This document shows, one piece after another, positions 43,957 to 53,378 of a stretch of DNA of 64,000 bases. Every line of letters begins with the position of its first letter. Position 1 is the stretch's first letter. Made by a program: the position numbers and the translations under genes. This stretch comes from Novosphingobium profundi. GTDB taxonomy: Bacteria > Pseudomonadota > Alphaproteobacteria > Sphingomonadales > Sphingomonadaceae. The stretch is from NCBI RefSeq assembly GCF_018491765.1, contig NZ_JABWCU010000017.1, positions 1-64,000 of the forward strand, written 5' to 3'. The notes beneath the pieces were generated by a model. The model was not told the origin of the DNA and made no database searches. It saw nothing but the letters and a program-made list of their open reading frames with translations.

Positions 43957-46512
43957 TCAATGGGTGTGAGGAACAGGCGTGGCCTGCAGGCGGAGTGTGT
44001 CGAGCGCGATGCCGGTGCCCGTTGCCGTGATCGCGATGCGATGGTGGCCGGGCGATAGGGTACCGGGCACCGCCAGCCAGAGTCGGTTGTCGAGCACCCC
44101 TTGCGTCCAGGCCGCGCTTCCTGCGGGATGCGCAAGCTCCAGCGCCTGGGGGGCACCGTCGTCGATCCGCACCGAAAGGCGCAACGTGTCGTCGGCCCGA
44201 TCATCGGGAAAGAGCGGCAACAGGCCGAGCGCAAGCGGGCGCGCAGGCCCCTGCGGCACGGTGACATCGAGCGCCAGCGTCGCGCCGGCTGCCCGGGCGA
44301 CGAGCGATCCTTCGCCGTGGCCAAGGCCCTCTACCCGCCGCCAGCCCTTGGCCGGAGCCATGCCCGTCTCGGGCTCGATATCGAGGGTCGCGGAATTGCG
44401 TCCCGCAGCGCCGAGCGGTGCCAGCCCATCCTTTTCGGCAACGAGACCCGCGACCGGAACCGAGGCAGGTTCGAGCCGGTAGTCGCGCCATTGGTCGTCC
44501 GCCGGCTCAACCGCCAGGATATGGCGCCACTTACCCTGGGCAATGTCTTCGTTGTAGCGGCGGGTCAGCGCAGTAATCTCGGCATCGGCGCTGCGCGCCG
44601 CGGCGCCCGCCGCGCGGGCCAGCGCCGGATCGGTATCGATGAAGGCGGCATAGCGTTCGGCGCCGAAGAAGCGCCGGTTCGCCGCCGCAGCGGCCTGCAC
44701 CGGATAGCCCACGAGTTCGAAGAAGCTGTCGGCCTGCTCGGGCCGCATCGCCTTCGCGGCGACTTGCGCATCGAAGGTTAGCTGCGCAAAGCGGGCCAGC
44801 CTGTCATCGACCGCGCGCGAGGTCAGCGCATAGCGCCCTGCCACTTCGAGACCGGGCGTGTTCTTGCGCGTCGGACGCTCGCCCGGCAGCCACCACTGCA
44901 GGTGCTCGGGCCGCCGCTCGAAATTGAGGCGGAAATGCCGATCCAGCACCGAGCCCACCTGTGCGCCATGCTCGGCACCGAAGGTGCGCCCCGCCCAATC
45001 GGCAAGAAAGTCGGCCTGGCTGCGGCCGCGCCAGCGATCAATGTCCCAACCCATCTCGAAGAACAGGTCGAGGCCGATCTCCGCAGGCTTGATGTCACCC
45101 GCATTGGCGATCCACACCGAGCGTGCGCCCTTGTCCCAGGCGCGGGTCATCTCTTCCTGCACGAGTGCGGGCGGCGTGGTGTAGAGCCAGAGATAGGACA
45201 TCGGCGCGCCGAGGTAGGACAAGTGGTAATAGACCCCTGCCCCGCCGCTGCGGGCGCGTTCGCGCGCGTCGGCGAACTGGCGGATGTAGCCGAAATTGTC
45301 GTCCGGCCACAGGATCGTGACCTCGTCGGGCACCGAAAGGCCGCCGCGGTAGATGTCGAGCACTTCCTTGTAGGGCATGAAGACTTGCGCGCGGCGTTCT
45401 TCGGGCACGTCGCGCGCAAGCATCGCGCGCTGGTCAGCGATCACGGTATCGAGCAGGTGAACGCGCTCGGCCAGCGTGTCGGCGCCGACCATGCCGCTAT
45501 CGTGGATGCCGCGCATTCCCAGCGTCCACAAGTTCTCATACCCCGCGTTGCTGCGCACCCGCTCCTCCCAATAGGCCGAGACGCCCTTGGGGTTGGTCGC
45601 GTAGTTGAAGTCGGCGCTGGCGCCCGTCCATTCGCCCACGTTGTTGCGCAGCATCGGCTCGGCGTGGGAGGAACCCATCACGATGCCGTAGCTGTCGGCC
45701 AGCCTCGCGTTTTCGGGGTCGGAATTGAAGGGCGCACTGACCTTGTGCATCGCGGGCCACAGCGTATTCGCCTTGAGCCGCAGCAGGAGCTGGAAGACCT
45801 TCTCGTAAGTTCGCGGTCCGATGTTGCCGCGCGCGGGATCGAAAGTCTTTGCCGCCCAGGGAAAGAGGCCCCAGTCCTCGTCGTTGATGAACAGGCCCCG
45901 GTACTTGACCGAGGGCGGGCCGAAGCGCCGCGTGCCCGCGGGCACGGTCACGCTGTCGTGGTGCGCTGGCACCACGTCGGCCCACCAGGTCCAGGGCGAA
46001 ACGCCCATCGCCTCGCTCAGTTCGAACAGGCCATAGGCGGTTCCGCGCCGGTCACTGCCCACGACGAGCAGCGTCGCAGCGCCCCTCGCCTTGTCGGCAG
46101 GCACGACGGCGATGATAAAGCTTTCCCAGGCACCGCGCAGCCGTGAAACGTCGATCGCGCCCGCACGGACGAGGGCATCGACCGGCGCGCTATGGCCCAG
46201 CGTTCCCACGACCACCCGCGCGCCGGAGCCGCTGGGCGCGTCCGCGCTGCGTACGAGCTCGGGCCGGGTGCCGCCCACCGCGGCAAGATCCCCCGCAAAG
46301 GCATCGAGGGCATGCCAGACGACCGCCGCATCCTTGGGATCGGCCACGAGCCGTGCCGGAATTCCGCCGCGCACGAGCGCGAAGCCGGGGGTACCGGGAG
46401 TGAAAGCCAGTGTGAAGGGCGCCGGTTCGGCGGCCCGCGCCCTGCCGGTCACGCCCGGCATGATCAGCAGGGCGAACGCGGCAAGGGCAATAAGTGTGCG
46501 AGGAACGATCAT
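43957..46512 (-). CDS. GH115 xylan alpha-1,2-glucuronidase
   Basis: 851 residues with signal peptide ALAAFALLIMPGVTGRARAA. The core YRGLFINDEDWGLFPWAAKT, then LLRLKANTLWPAMH, WTLGMRGIHDSGM, ILWPDDNFGYIRQF and YYHLSYLGAP is the conserved GH115 pattern. The C-terminal part is a beta-rich accessory domain. It removes (methyl)glucuronic acid from glucuronoxylan or its oligomers in the periplasm, feeding the ManD route. Its ATG overlaps the stop of TonB receptor 2 (ATGA), so uptake and trimming are translationally linked. Confidence 0.93.
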   Translation of the reverse strand: MIVPRTLIALAAFALLIMPGVTGRARAAEPAPFTLAFTPGTPGFALVRGGIPARLVADPKDAAVVWHALDAFAGDLAAVGGTRPELVRSADAPSGSGARVVVGTLGHSAPVDALVRAGAIDVSRLRGAWESFIIAVVPADKARGAATLLVVGSDRRGTAYGLFELSEAMGVSPWTWWADVVPAHHDSVTVPAGTRRFGPPSVKYRGLFINDEDWGLFPWAAKTFDPARGNIGPRTYEKVFQLLLRLKANTLWPAMHKVSAPFNSDPENARLADSYGIVMGSSHAEPMLRNNVGEWTGASADFNYATNPKGVSAYWEERVRSNAGYENLWTLGMRGIHDSGMVGADTLAERVHLLDTVIADQRAMLARDVPEERRAQVFMPYKEVLDIYRGGLSVPDEVTILWPDDNFGYIRQFADARERARSGGAGVYYHLSYLGAPMSYLWLYTTPPALVQEEMTRAWDKGARSVWIANAGDIKPAEIGLDLFFEMGWDIDRWRGRSQADFLADWAGRTFGAEHGAQVGSVLDRHFRLNFERRPEHLQWWLPGERPTRKNTPGLEVAGRYALTSRAVDDRLARFAQLTFDAQVAAKAMRPEQADSFFELVGYPVQAAAAANRRFFGAERYAAFIDTDPALARAAGAAARSADAEITALTRRYNEDIAQGKWRHILAVEPADDQWRDYRLEPASVPVAGLVAEKDGLAPLGAAGRNSATLDIEPETGMAPAKGWRRVEGLGHGEGSLVARAAGATLALDVTVPQGPARPLALGLLPLFPDDRADDTLRLSVRIDDGAPQALELAHPAGSAAWTQGVLDNRLWLAVPGTLSPGHHRIAITATGTGIALDTLRLQATPVPHTH

Positions 46513-49172
46513 AGCTTGAAGCGGGCCCCGAACTGGAACCGCCGGTCCTGGACCAGCAGCGCCTTGGGTCGGTAGGTCACGCCGTAGTATTCGCGACGTT
46601 CGGGTGCGGTCAGGTTCTGCGCATCGAACGTGATCGCGATGCGGTCGGTCAGGTCATAGGACAGCGAAGCGTCGAGCTGGGGCTGCGCGTTGGCATAAAG
46701 CGGAAGCCCTCCCGAACCGCCGCCATTCGTCGATTCCACGAAGGAGCTACGCCAGTTGTAGGCAAGGCGCGCACTGAACCCGCCCTTCTCGTAGATGCCC
46801 ACGAGATTGTAGCTGTACTTGGACAGGTTTTCGAGCGGCACCGTCTGCCCGACCACCGCCGTCGGCGCCGCGCTGGAAACGTAAGTGAAGTTGGCCTGCA
46901 ATCCCAGCCCATCGAAGGGCGCGGGCAGGAAGTCGAAGAACTGCTGGTAGCCCAGCTCGATGCCCTTGATCTTGCCGCTGTTGCCGTTCTGCGGGCGCGA
47001 GACCAGGAAGGTCTGGCCGTCGTGGAGCTCGTTCTGGACCACGTTCTGGATGAACCCATCCACCCACTTGTAGAAGCCTGCCCCGTAGAGCAGCCCACCA
47101 TGCGGCATGTACCATTCGAGCGAGACGTCGAGCTGCTTGGCGCGCAGCGGGTCGAGCTCGGCGTTGCCCGCCGAACCGGTCAGGTAGTTGTATTCGAGCC
47201 GCAAGGCCGGATTGAGCGAGGAGAAGGCCGGACGTGTCAGCGACTTCGACGCCGCGAAGCGCAGGAATACGTTGTCTTTCAGCTTGGCCCGCACGTTGAT
47301 GCTGGGCAAGGCGTCGGTGTAGGAATTGTCCTGGACGACAGGCGCATAACCGCCATCGGCAAGGCCGACCGCGCTATGCCCGACATCCTTGGTCGTCACC
47401 ACCCGCATGCCCAGGTTGCCGTCGATCGGGATCGCGAACAGATCGAAGGCGAATTCGCCCTTGATGTAGCCTGCCGTAGTCTTCTCGGTGAAGCTGTAAG
47501 TGTCGGTCGGGACAAGCGCGGGCAGTTCGGTGCTGTAGCCAAGACGCTCGCGGATGGCCGTGTAGTTGCGCACGAGATCGGCGTCGCTCGTCAGCCACTG
47601 CCGGATCGAGAGCCCGTAACCGGGGAACAGGTCGTCGCGGGTCAGGACTTGCGTGTCGGCATAGTCCGCGGCCGAGACACCCGAGGCATAAGTGTAATTG
47701 TCCGAGAGCGCGTAGTAATCGACATCGCGCGAGGCATGGCGGAAACCGATCTTGATCGCGGTGAGCCCGGTGTCGCCGATTTCGAAGCGCGCGTCGAGGC
47801 GTTGGGCCCACTGCGAACCCTTGGTCCGGGAGAAATTGTAGGAAAGTCGGTCGAGCTCGAAATCATTGATATTGGTGGGATCGATCCCGGTGACCGAGAT
47901 ACGCGGCAGGAAGCCCGTCAGATCGAGGTCGTAGGTGTCGGTCAGGCCGCGAATGCCGAATTCGTCGTAATAACTCGTCGCGCGGCTGCTGTTGTAGCTG
48001 ATGTCGCCCGTGACCTCGACCGCGTCGCGGGTCCACTTGCCGCCCAGCGCGAACTGGTAGGTCTCGGTGAGGTTGTCCTGGACATAGGTGCTGGTACGGA
48101 AACGCGCGTTGGTCCATTGCCCCTTGGCGACGGTCAGACCGTCCTCGGCGAACTCGAAGGGCCCGACCGCGACCGCCGGCGAGGCGCGCAGGCCCGCAGT
48201 TCCGGTCAACGCGTAGACGAGCTGGTTGTCCTCCTTGGAATCGTAGCGGGTATAAAGTCCGTCGAGATGGAATTCGAGATCGGGGCTCGGTGCCCACTGC
48301 AACGATCCATTGAGGCCGGCTTGCTTGCGGTTGCCGTAGGTATAGCGCTGTCCCACATCGGTGGGCGCGACGATGTCGTCGTCGGGGTCATCCGGGAATA
48401 CCCCGTCACCATCGCGGTCGTAGAGATCATAGCGGTCACTGTAGGTGCCGACCGCGTTGCGATCGATGCGGTAGCCGAATTCCTGATAGGAACCGCCGAG
48501 CAGCAATCCGATGTCGCCGATGCCGGTGGTCCAGCGGTCGCTGACGAGCAGCGAGGCGTAAGGCTTCACCTTTTCGAGCTTGTCGGTGTACTCGCCCTTG
48601 ACGCTGCCGCTGAGTTCGAACCCGTCGAAATCGAACGGACGGCGCAGGCGCAAGTCGACGGTGCCGCCCAGCCCACCCTCGATCTGATCGGCCTGGCTGG
48701 TCTTGTAGACGTCGATCCCGGCCACCAGTTCGGCCGGGATGTCCGACACCGTCAGCGTGCGCGATCCGGCGGTGAAGATGTCGCGCCCGTCAAGCAGGGT
48801 CTGGACCTGGCTGAGGCCGCGAATGGCAATGCCGCGCCCCTGGCCCTGGCTGCGCGTGATCTGGACGCCGGTGATGCGCTGGAGCGATTCCGCCACGTTG
48901 TTGTCGGGCAACTTTCCGATGTCCTCGGCCACGATCGAATCGACGATGGCGCCCGAATTGCGTTTGCGATCCGCCGCGCTGTTGAGGCTGGCGCGCATGC
49001 CGGTCACGATGATCTCGGGGGCGGTGACTTCCGACGGACCCGCAGGCCCCGCCGCTGCACCGGACGCCTGCCCCGCTGCGTCAGCCCCGCTTTCCTGCGC
49101 AACCGCCGGCGCCGCGACGGCAAGCAGCGCCACGCCGGACAAAAGGCCGCCGAGTGTGGAATAGCCCATCAT
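46509..49172 (-). CDS. TonB-dependent receptor 2 (Caulobacter type, carbohydrate)
   Basis: 887 residues. The signal peptide MMGYSTLGGLLSGVALLAVA is followed by an A/G/P-rich linker, the TonB-box-like PEIIVTGMRASLNSA, and a plug with AESLQRITGVQITRSQGQGR and TLLDGRDIFTAGSRTLTVSD. The plug and the barrel ending RRFQFGARFKL belong to the Caulobacter-type receptors that import plant-polysaccharide oligomers. GGAGG precedes the ATG. It probably imports glucuronoxylo-oligosaccharides. A GTCTGTCAGAC motif lies about 55 bases upstream. Confidence 0.92.
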   Translation of the reverse strand: MMGYSTLGGLLSGVALLAVAAPAVAQESGADAAGQASGAAAGPAGPSEVTAPEIIVTGMRASLNSAADRKRNSGAIVDSIVAEDIGKLPDNNVAESLQRITGVQITRSQGQGRGIAIRGLSQVQTLLDGRDIFTAGSRTLTVSDIPAELVAGIDVYKTSQADQIEGGLGGTVDLRLRRPFDFDGFELSGSVKGEYTDKLEKVKPYASLLVSDRWTTGIGDIGLLLGGSYQEFGYRIDRNAVGTYSDRYDLYDRDGDGVFPDDPDDDIVAPTDVGQRYTYGNRKQAGLNGSLQWAPSPDLEFHLDGLYTRYDSKEDNQLVYALTGTAGLRASPAVAVGPFEFAEDGLTVAKGQWTNARFRTSTYVQDNLTETYQFALGGKWTRDAVEVTGDISYNSSRATSYYDEFGIRGLTDTYDLDLTGFLPRISVTGIDPTNINDFELDRLSYNFSRTKGSQWAQRLDARFEIGDTGLTAIKIGFRHASRDVDYYALSDNYTYASGVSAADYADTQVLTRDDLFPGYGLSIRQWLTSDADLVRNYTAIRERLGYSTELPALVPTDTYSFTEKTTAGYIKGEFAFDLFAIPIDGNLGMRVVTTKDVGHSAVGLADGGYAPVVQDNSYTDALPSINVRAKLKDNVFLRFAASKSLTRPAFSSLNPALRLEYNYLTGSAGNAELDPLRAKQLDVSLEWYMPHGGLLYGAGFYKWVDGFIQNVVQNELHDGQTFLVSRPQNGNSGKIKGIELGYQQFFDFLPAPFDGLGLQANFTYVSSAAPTAVVGQTVPLENLSKYSYNLVGIYEKGGFSARLAYNWRSSFVESTNGGGSGGLPLYANAQPQLDASLSYDLTDRIAITFDAQNLTAPERREYYGVTYRPKALLVQDRRFQFGARFKL

Positions 49173-49225
49173 TCATCCTCCCGTTCTTATCTCGGGGGAC
49201 ATTACGGAAATGTAAGTTGGCCCGT

Positions 49226-49246
49226 CAAGTCTGACAGACCAATTTT
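49226..49246. promoter_or_regulatory. Candidate GntR operator upstream of TonB receptor 2
   Basis: The minus strand reads AAATTGGTCTGTCAGACTTG, containing the palindrome GTCTG-T-CAGAC. The AAATTGGT half resembles hexuronate-regulator (UxuR/ExuR) half-sites, which fits the local GntR gene. Confidence 0.5.
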
Positions 49247-49336
49247 ACGATATTTGCAAGCCTTCTTCCATTTTGGCCTGCCAGATCAATCCACGCAGAC
49301 CTTGCCAACGACACTCAGGGGCCGATCTGGATTTCT

Positions 49337-50137
49337 TCAACCGAAGTGGATTGCGGCCCGTTTGCGCAATGCGGCGCTGCGCGACTTCGCGGCAGCGATG
49401 TCGTCGTTCTCGGTCATCGCAAGCAGGTGGTCGATGACCCGTTCGAGATGCGCACGCATCGCCTGGCGCGCGGCGAGAGCGTCGCGCGCGCGCAGAGCCT
49501 CCAGGATCGCCCGGTGCTCGTCGACCCGTGCGCCCAGCCCGAGCCCGCGCGCACGGTGCAGGATCGAGCGCGCCAGTGGCGCCCTCTCGCGCATGTCCCA
49601 CAGGTCGCGCACCACCGCTTCGAGCGCGCCGTTGCCGCTCGCCTCGGCGATCACCTGATGGAATTCGCGGTCTGCCTGCTCGCCCTTGATTTCGTCGGGA
49701 TCCTCCATCGCCTCAAGCAGTTCCGCGAGGCGTTCGAGCTGGGCGTCACTGGCAAAATGCGCAGCAAGACCCGCGATCTCGCCCTCGAGAAGCCGCCGCG
49801 CCTCGATCAGCTCGAAGGCCCCGACGTCGAGCTCGGAAGCACTTGCGCGAATCGGCATCCCGTCGACGACATAGATGCCCGAACCCTTGCGCATCTCGAC
49901 CACGCCCAGCATCTCGAGCGCGACCATGGCCTCGCGCACCGTCGTGCGGCTGACCGAGTTCTCCTCGGCGATCTCGCGCTCGGAAGGCAAACGCGTCCCC
50001 ACCGGGTAGGCCCCTGCGTCTATACCCTGCTGCACGGCATCGATGACCTTGCGGTAGAGCTTCTCCGACTTGCCCCCAAGCCCCGAGGCTTCCCTTGCCC
50101 GATCCGCCTCAGGCAAGGAACTCACCCTTTTGGCCAT
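49337..50137 (-). CDS. GntR-family (FadR/FCD) transcriptional regulator
   Basis: 266 residues. The winged helix reads YPVGTRLPSEREIAEENSVS, then RTTVREAMVALEMLGVVEMR and KGSGIYV. The FCD ligand domain follows (ELIEARRLLEGEIAGLAA; DREFHQVIAEASGN; HRAILEALRARD) with the D-x3-H and H metal-site residues. Closest in character to UxuR/ExuR/LldR-type regulators. It lies between TonB receptor 2 and the GH2 gene and should control them and itself in response to a hexuronate or aldonate. A related motif lies just upstream of its own start. Confidence 0.9.
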   Translation of the reverse strand: MAKRVSSLPEADRAREASGLGGKSEKLYRKVIDAVQQGIDAGAYPVGTRLPSEREIAEENSVSRTTVREAMVALEMLGVVEMRKGSGIYVVDGMPIRASASELDVGAFELIEARRLLEGEIAGLAAHFASDAQLERLAELLEAMEDPDEIKGEQADREFHQVIAEASGNGALEAVVRDLWDMRERAPLARSILHRARGLGLGARVDEHRAILEALRARDALAARQAMRAHLERVIDHLLAMTENDDIAAAKSRSAALRKRAAIHFG

Positions 50138-50150
50138 GTAGAAATTCTCC

Positions 50151-50168
50151 GATTTGACAGACGGCTTT
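50151..50168. promoter_or_regulatory. Candidate GntR operator at its own promoter
   Basis: The minus strand reads AAAGCCGTCTGTCAAATC, sharing GTCTGTCA with the site before TonB receptor 2. It lies 14 bases upstream of the regulator start. Confidence 0.4.
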
Positions 50169-50247
50169 CACGCTACTGCGAACCGCGCCAGAACACCACC
50201 TGCGATAGCCGCGCTTGCCGCGTGAACCGCGAATGCGGAGGGGAGCG

Positions 50248-52839
50248 TCAGCTGCCGCCTGCCGCGCCGGCGTCATGCACGAAGATTTCGACCTGCGCCG
50301 GTTCGAGACCCGCCGAACGGGCCACGACGCTGGCCCGCCCCGCCTTGCCCGTCGCCTCGACGATCGCCTGGGCCAGGGCATGAAAGACACGGCGCTCGGG
50401 CACCTGGTCGGGCTCGTGGCTGGTGGGATCACCGTTGCCCACGCCCAGCAGACGGATCGGGCCGGTCAGATCGAAAGTGATGTGGCTGTCGGCATCGGGC
50501 ACCGGTGTCCCTTGCGCATCGACGACCTCGACCCTGAGCACGGCCAGGTCGTGCGCGCCCGCCCGCAGGCGCGGCGCTAGCGGCCCGGGAACCTCGCTGG
50601 CAAGGCGCAGCGCCGCCGGGGCACCCGCCGTGCGCCGCACGTCGCCGGCGATGCGGCGCCCGCCGGTATATCCGTGCGCCTCCAGGATTCCGGGAACGTA
50701 GGGCACCTTCCAGACGAGATGGCGGTTGCGCGGCATCGCCTTGCGTCCGAGGCTGCGCCCGTTGAGAACGAGCTCCACCTCCTCGACGTTCGCGTGGACC
50801 CAGACCTCGACCGGCTCGCCCTTGCCGCCAGCCCCGGCCTTTTGCGGCCAGGTCCAGTGCGGCAGGAGGTGGACCAACGGTTGGTCGGGCCGCCACCAGG
50901 CGCGGTAGTAGTAATAGTCGTCCTTGGGAAAGCCGCATAGATCAGCGACGCCGAAGTAGCTCGAGACGCTGGGCCAGGACGGATAGGGCGTGGGCTCGCC
51001 GCGGTAATCGAACCCGGTCCAGATGAAACCGCCCGCGATGTTGGGACTGTCCGCCGCGATCGTCCACCATTCCTGCGCGGTCGAGGCCCACCAGGGATGT
51101 TCGGTGTCATAAGCCTGCACGATGTGCCCGGCAGGATCGTTGGCATAGGCGCCGCGCGTCGCGACGGTCGATCCGGTCTCCGACCCGATCACCGGGACAT
51201 CAGGATGCGCGGCGTGGAAGGCCGCGATCTGATCGGTGCGGTAGTTGAAGCCGACGACGTCGACCGCGAGGCTGGCGCCCTCGCCCCAGCCCCTGTCGAA
51301 GGCCTGGGTGGTAAGCCGGGTCGGATCGAGCTCCCTGGCGCGAGCGGCCATCGCCGCGGTGATGCGGCGGCCACGCTCGCTCGCCTGCTGGGGCTCTTCG
51401 TTGCCGAGCGACCAGAGGATCACGCTGGGATGGTTGCGGCTGGAAAGGATCATCCGTTCCAGTTCGCCCATCGCCTCGGGACTGGTCGAATTGAGCCGCG
51501 CCTCGGGGATCATCATCACCCCGGTCTCGTCGCATAAGTCGAGCAGGGATTGCGCGGCGGGATTGTGCGCCATGCGCCAGGCGTTGACGCCCATTTCGCG
51601 CATGACTTCGATCCGCCAGGCGTGGAGTCCGTCGGGAATGGCGGTTCCCACCCCGGCGTGGTCCTGGTGGTTGCACACGCCCAGCAGCTTGCGCGGCGTG
51701 CCGTTGAGAAGAAAGCCGCGCGCCGCGTCGAAGGCAATCGCGCGCACACCAAAGCGCGTCGCGACACGGTCGACACGCGCTCCGTCCACGACGAGCTCGC
51801 TGACCAGCGTGTAAAGTTCGGGCGTTTCGGGCGACCACAGCCGCGGCGCGGCAAGGCGCGCCGTCCCGCTCCATTCCCCTTCGCCCCGAGCGCCGAGGTC
51901 GATCTCGGCGGGCGGGAGCGTCAGCACCGTGGCGCCATCCGGCCCCTCGATGCGCTGCTCCAGCCGCGCGCGCACCGGCGTGCCCGCCGCATTGGCGAGG
52001 GCAACCGACACCGTGACCCCCGCCCCTTCTGCATCGGGCGTGGCGCGCACGCACACACCCCATTGCGGGATGTGGACCGGGTCCGCGCTGACGAGGTCGA
52101 CATGGCGGTAGATGCCCGCCCCCTCATAGAACCACCCTTCCCCCAACGTCGCATCGACGCGCAGCGCCAGCAGGTTGGGTCCCCCCTCGTAGTCGAGGAA
52201 GTCGGCGATATCGACACGGAAGGGCGCGTAACCGCTGGCGCTGCCTCCCACGACATAGCCGTTCACGAACACGATACAGTCGCGAAAGACCCCGTCGAAC
52301 TCGAGCCAGACCGCGCGCCCCTTGTCGGCGGCCGAGACGGGCAGCGCACGGCGGTACCAACCCACGCTGTTCTCGGGATAGGCACGGCCGATCGCCTTGA
52401 AGCCATGCGCCGCGACCGCATCCGCCTCGGCCTCGGGAACAGGCTCGCGCGGCGGAGCGTAGGGCAGGTTCACCGCCCAGTCGTGCGGCACGCGCACTTC
52501 GGACCAGCCATCGGCATCGAAGTCGGGCATCGCGGCGTCGGCAGTCTGCGCGCCAGCCTTGGCGAAAGTGCGCTGGTTGCGCCCGAAGCCGAAGTCGCGC
52601 GTCATGTCGGTGGCGTGCCCAAGATGGAATTGCCAGCCCCCCGCGAGACGCTCAACGCGCCTTGGCGAACGGCTATCGGTCAAGCCCGCTCCAGATGCAT
52701 GCACCGGAAACGATAGAGTTGCGGCCGTCGAAAGCGCCAGGGCGGCTTGCACCGCAGATCGCCGATCCATTGGCAGTAATGCGCCAGCGGATTCCACCGA
52801 TCCCCGAGCACGACACGAACGGTCGTCCTTGCGCCGCAT
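50248..52839 (-). CDS. GH2 family glycoside hydrolase (beta-galactosidase-like)
   Basis: 863 residues from ATG at 52839, preceded by GGGGAGGGG. A later MDRRSAVQAALALSTAATLS shows a twin-arginine export signal preceded by about 24 residues. Jelly-roll, Ig-like and TIM-barrel domains follow: VPHDWAVNLPYAPP, GWYRRALPVSA, VNAWRMAHNPAAQSLLDLCD, acid/base E in WSLGNEEPQQA, nucleophile E in VIGSETGST, GGFIWTGFDYRGEPTPY, and C-terminal Ig-like domains. This is the DUF4982-type beta-galactosidase layout. In this locus it may act on xylan side-chain sugars. Confidence 0.9.
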   Translation of the reverse strand: MRRKDDRSCRARGSVESAGALLPMDRRSAVQAALALSTAATLSFPVHASGAGLTDSRSPRRVERLAGGWQFHLGHATDMTRDFGFGRNQRTFAKAGAQTADAAMPDFDADGWSEVRVPHDWAVNLPYAPPREPVPEAEADAVAAHGFKAIGRAYPENSVGWYRRALPVSAADKGRAVWLEFDGVFRDCIVFVNGYVVGGSASGYAPFRVDIADFLDYEGGPNLLALRVDATLGEGWFYEGAGIYRHVDLVSADPVHIPQWGVCVRATPDAEGAGVTVSVALANAAGTPVRARLEQRIEGPDGATVLTLPPAEIDLGARGEGEWSGTARLAAPRLWSPETPELYTLVSELVVDGARVDRVATRFGVRAIAFDAARGFLLNGTPRKLLGVCNHQDHAGVGTAIPDGLHAWRIEVMREMGVNAWRMAHNPAAQSLLDLCDETGVMMIPEARLNSTSPEAMGELERMILSSRNHPSVILWSLGNEEPQQASERGRRITAAMAARARELDPTRLTTQAFDRGWGEGASLAVDVVGFNYRTDQIAAFHAAHPDVPVIGSETGSTVATRGAYANDPAGHIVQAYDTEHPWWASTAQEWWTIAADSPNIAGGFIWTGFDYRGEPTPYPSWPSVSSYFGVADLCGFPKDDYYYYRAWWRPDQPLVHLLPHWTWPQKAGAGGKGEPVEVWVHANVEEVELVLNGRSLGRKAMPRNRHLVWKVPYVPGILEAHGYTGGRRIAGDVRRTAGAPAALRLASEVPGPLAPRLRAGAHDLAVLRVEVVDAQGTPVPDADSHITFDLTGPIRLLGVGNGDPTSHEPDQVPERRVFHALAQAIVEATGKAGRASVVARSAGLEPAQVEIFVHDAGAAGGS

Positions 52840-53098
52840 GTTTCCCCTCCCCCTCCAATTCAAATTGGTCCGACACATCAGCATGAATTGGCCTGCATTG
52901 TCCAGAGATCGTTCGGAAATTCTCGCGCTCGGATTGGGTTCGACCAAAGCCGTGCAAAGGCAGAAACAGCCAACCTTCGACGCAAGGACCAGAACCGACG
53001 GGGGCCGGAGAGTTCAATGGAGCGTACGCCACTTCGCTATTGGTCAATTCGCAAAGCCTTTTACCGCGGCCATCCGACCGGCAAGCGCGGACCCCAGT
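52840..53098. other. Intergenic region upstream of the GH2 gene
   Basis: It holds AAATTGGTCCGACACATC at 52862-52879, whose GACCAATTT complement matches the half-site before TonB receptor 2. No gene is recognised. Together with the transposase scrap to 53289, this fills the gap before the XRE regulator. Confidence 0.4.
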
Positions 53099-53289
53099 CT
53101 GCTCTGCTGCCAGCCCGGTTCCGGGCCGTTGCACCTGCTGATCGACAGCACGGGCATCAAGGCGGTGGGAGGTGCAGGCGCAAGCATGGTCCCTCCAAAC
53201 GGCGACAGTGGCGCAGAGTTCGCCTGGGTGTAGACGCCGGATCGTTGGAGATCCCGGCTTCCGAAGTGACCGGAAGCCGGGTTGGCGGC
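53099..53289 (+). pseudogene. IS5-family transposase scrap with frameshift
   Basis: The plus strand reads GPLHLLIDSTGIKAVG (53123 onward), the DST motif of IS5-type DDE transposases, and then shifts frame to KHGPSKRRQWRRVRLGVDAG followed by SLEIPASEVTGSRVG. These are consecutive parts of one transposase core, now in two frames and lacking both ends. It is a short dead remnant. Confidence 0.72.
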
Positions 53290-53378
53290 TTGGAAGGGCA
53301 CGGCGGAAGCGATGGACATAAAGGCCAAAGGCTGCTCTGCGACCGATTTTGCGCAGCAAGACCCCTGCGACCCCAAAA

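Noticed and set aside
47022..49658. Long plus-strand open frame opposite TonB receptor 2
   Set aside because: Antisense shadow; it spans a receptor and a regulator gene boundary with no domain content.
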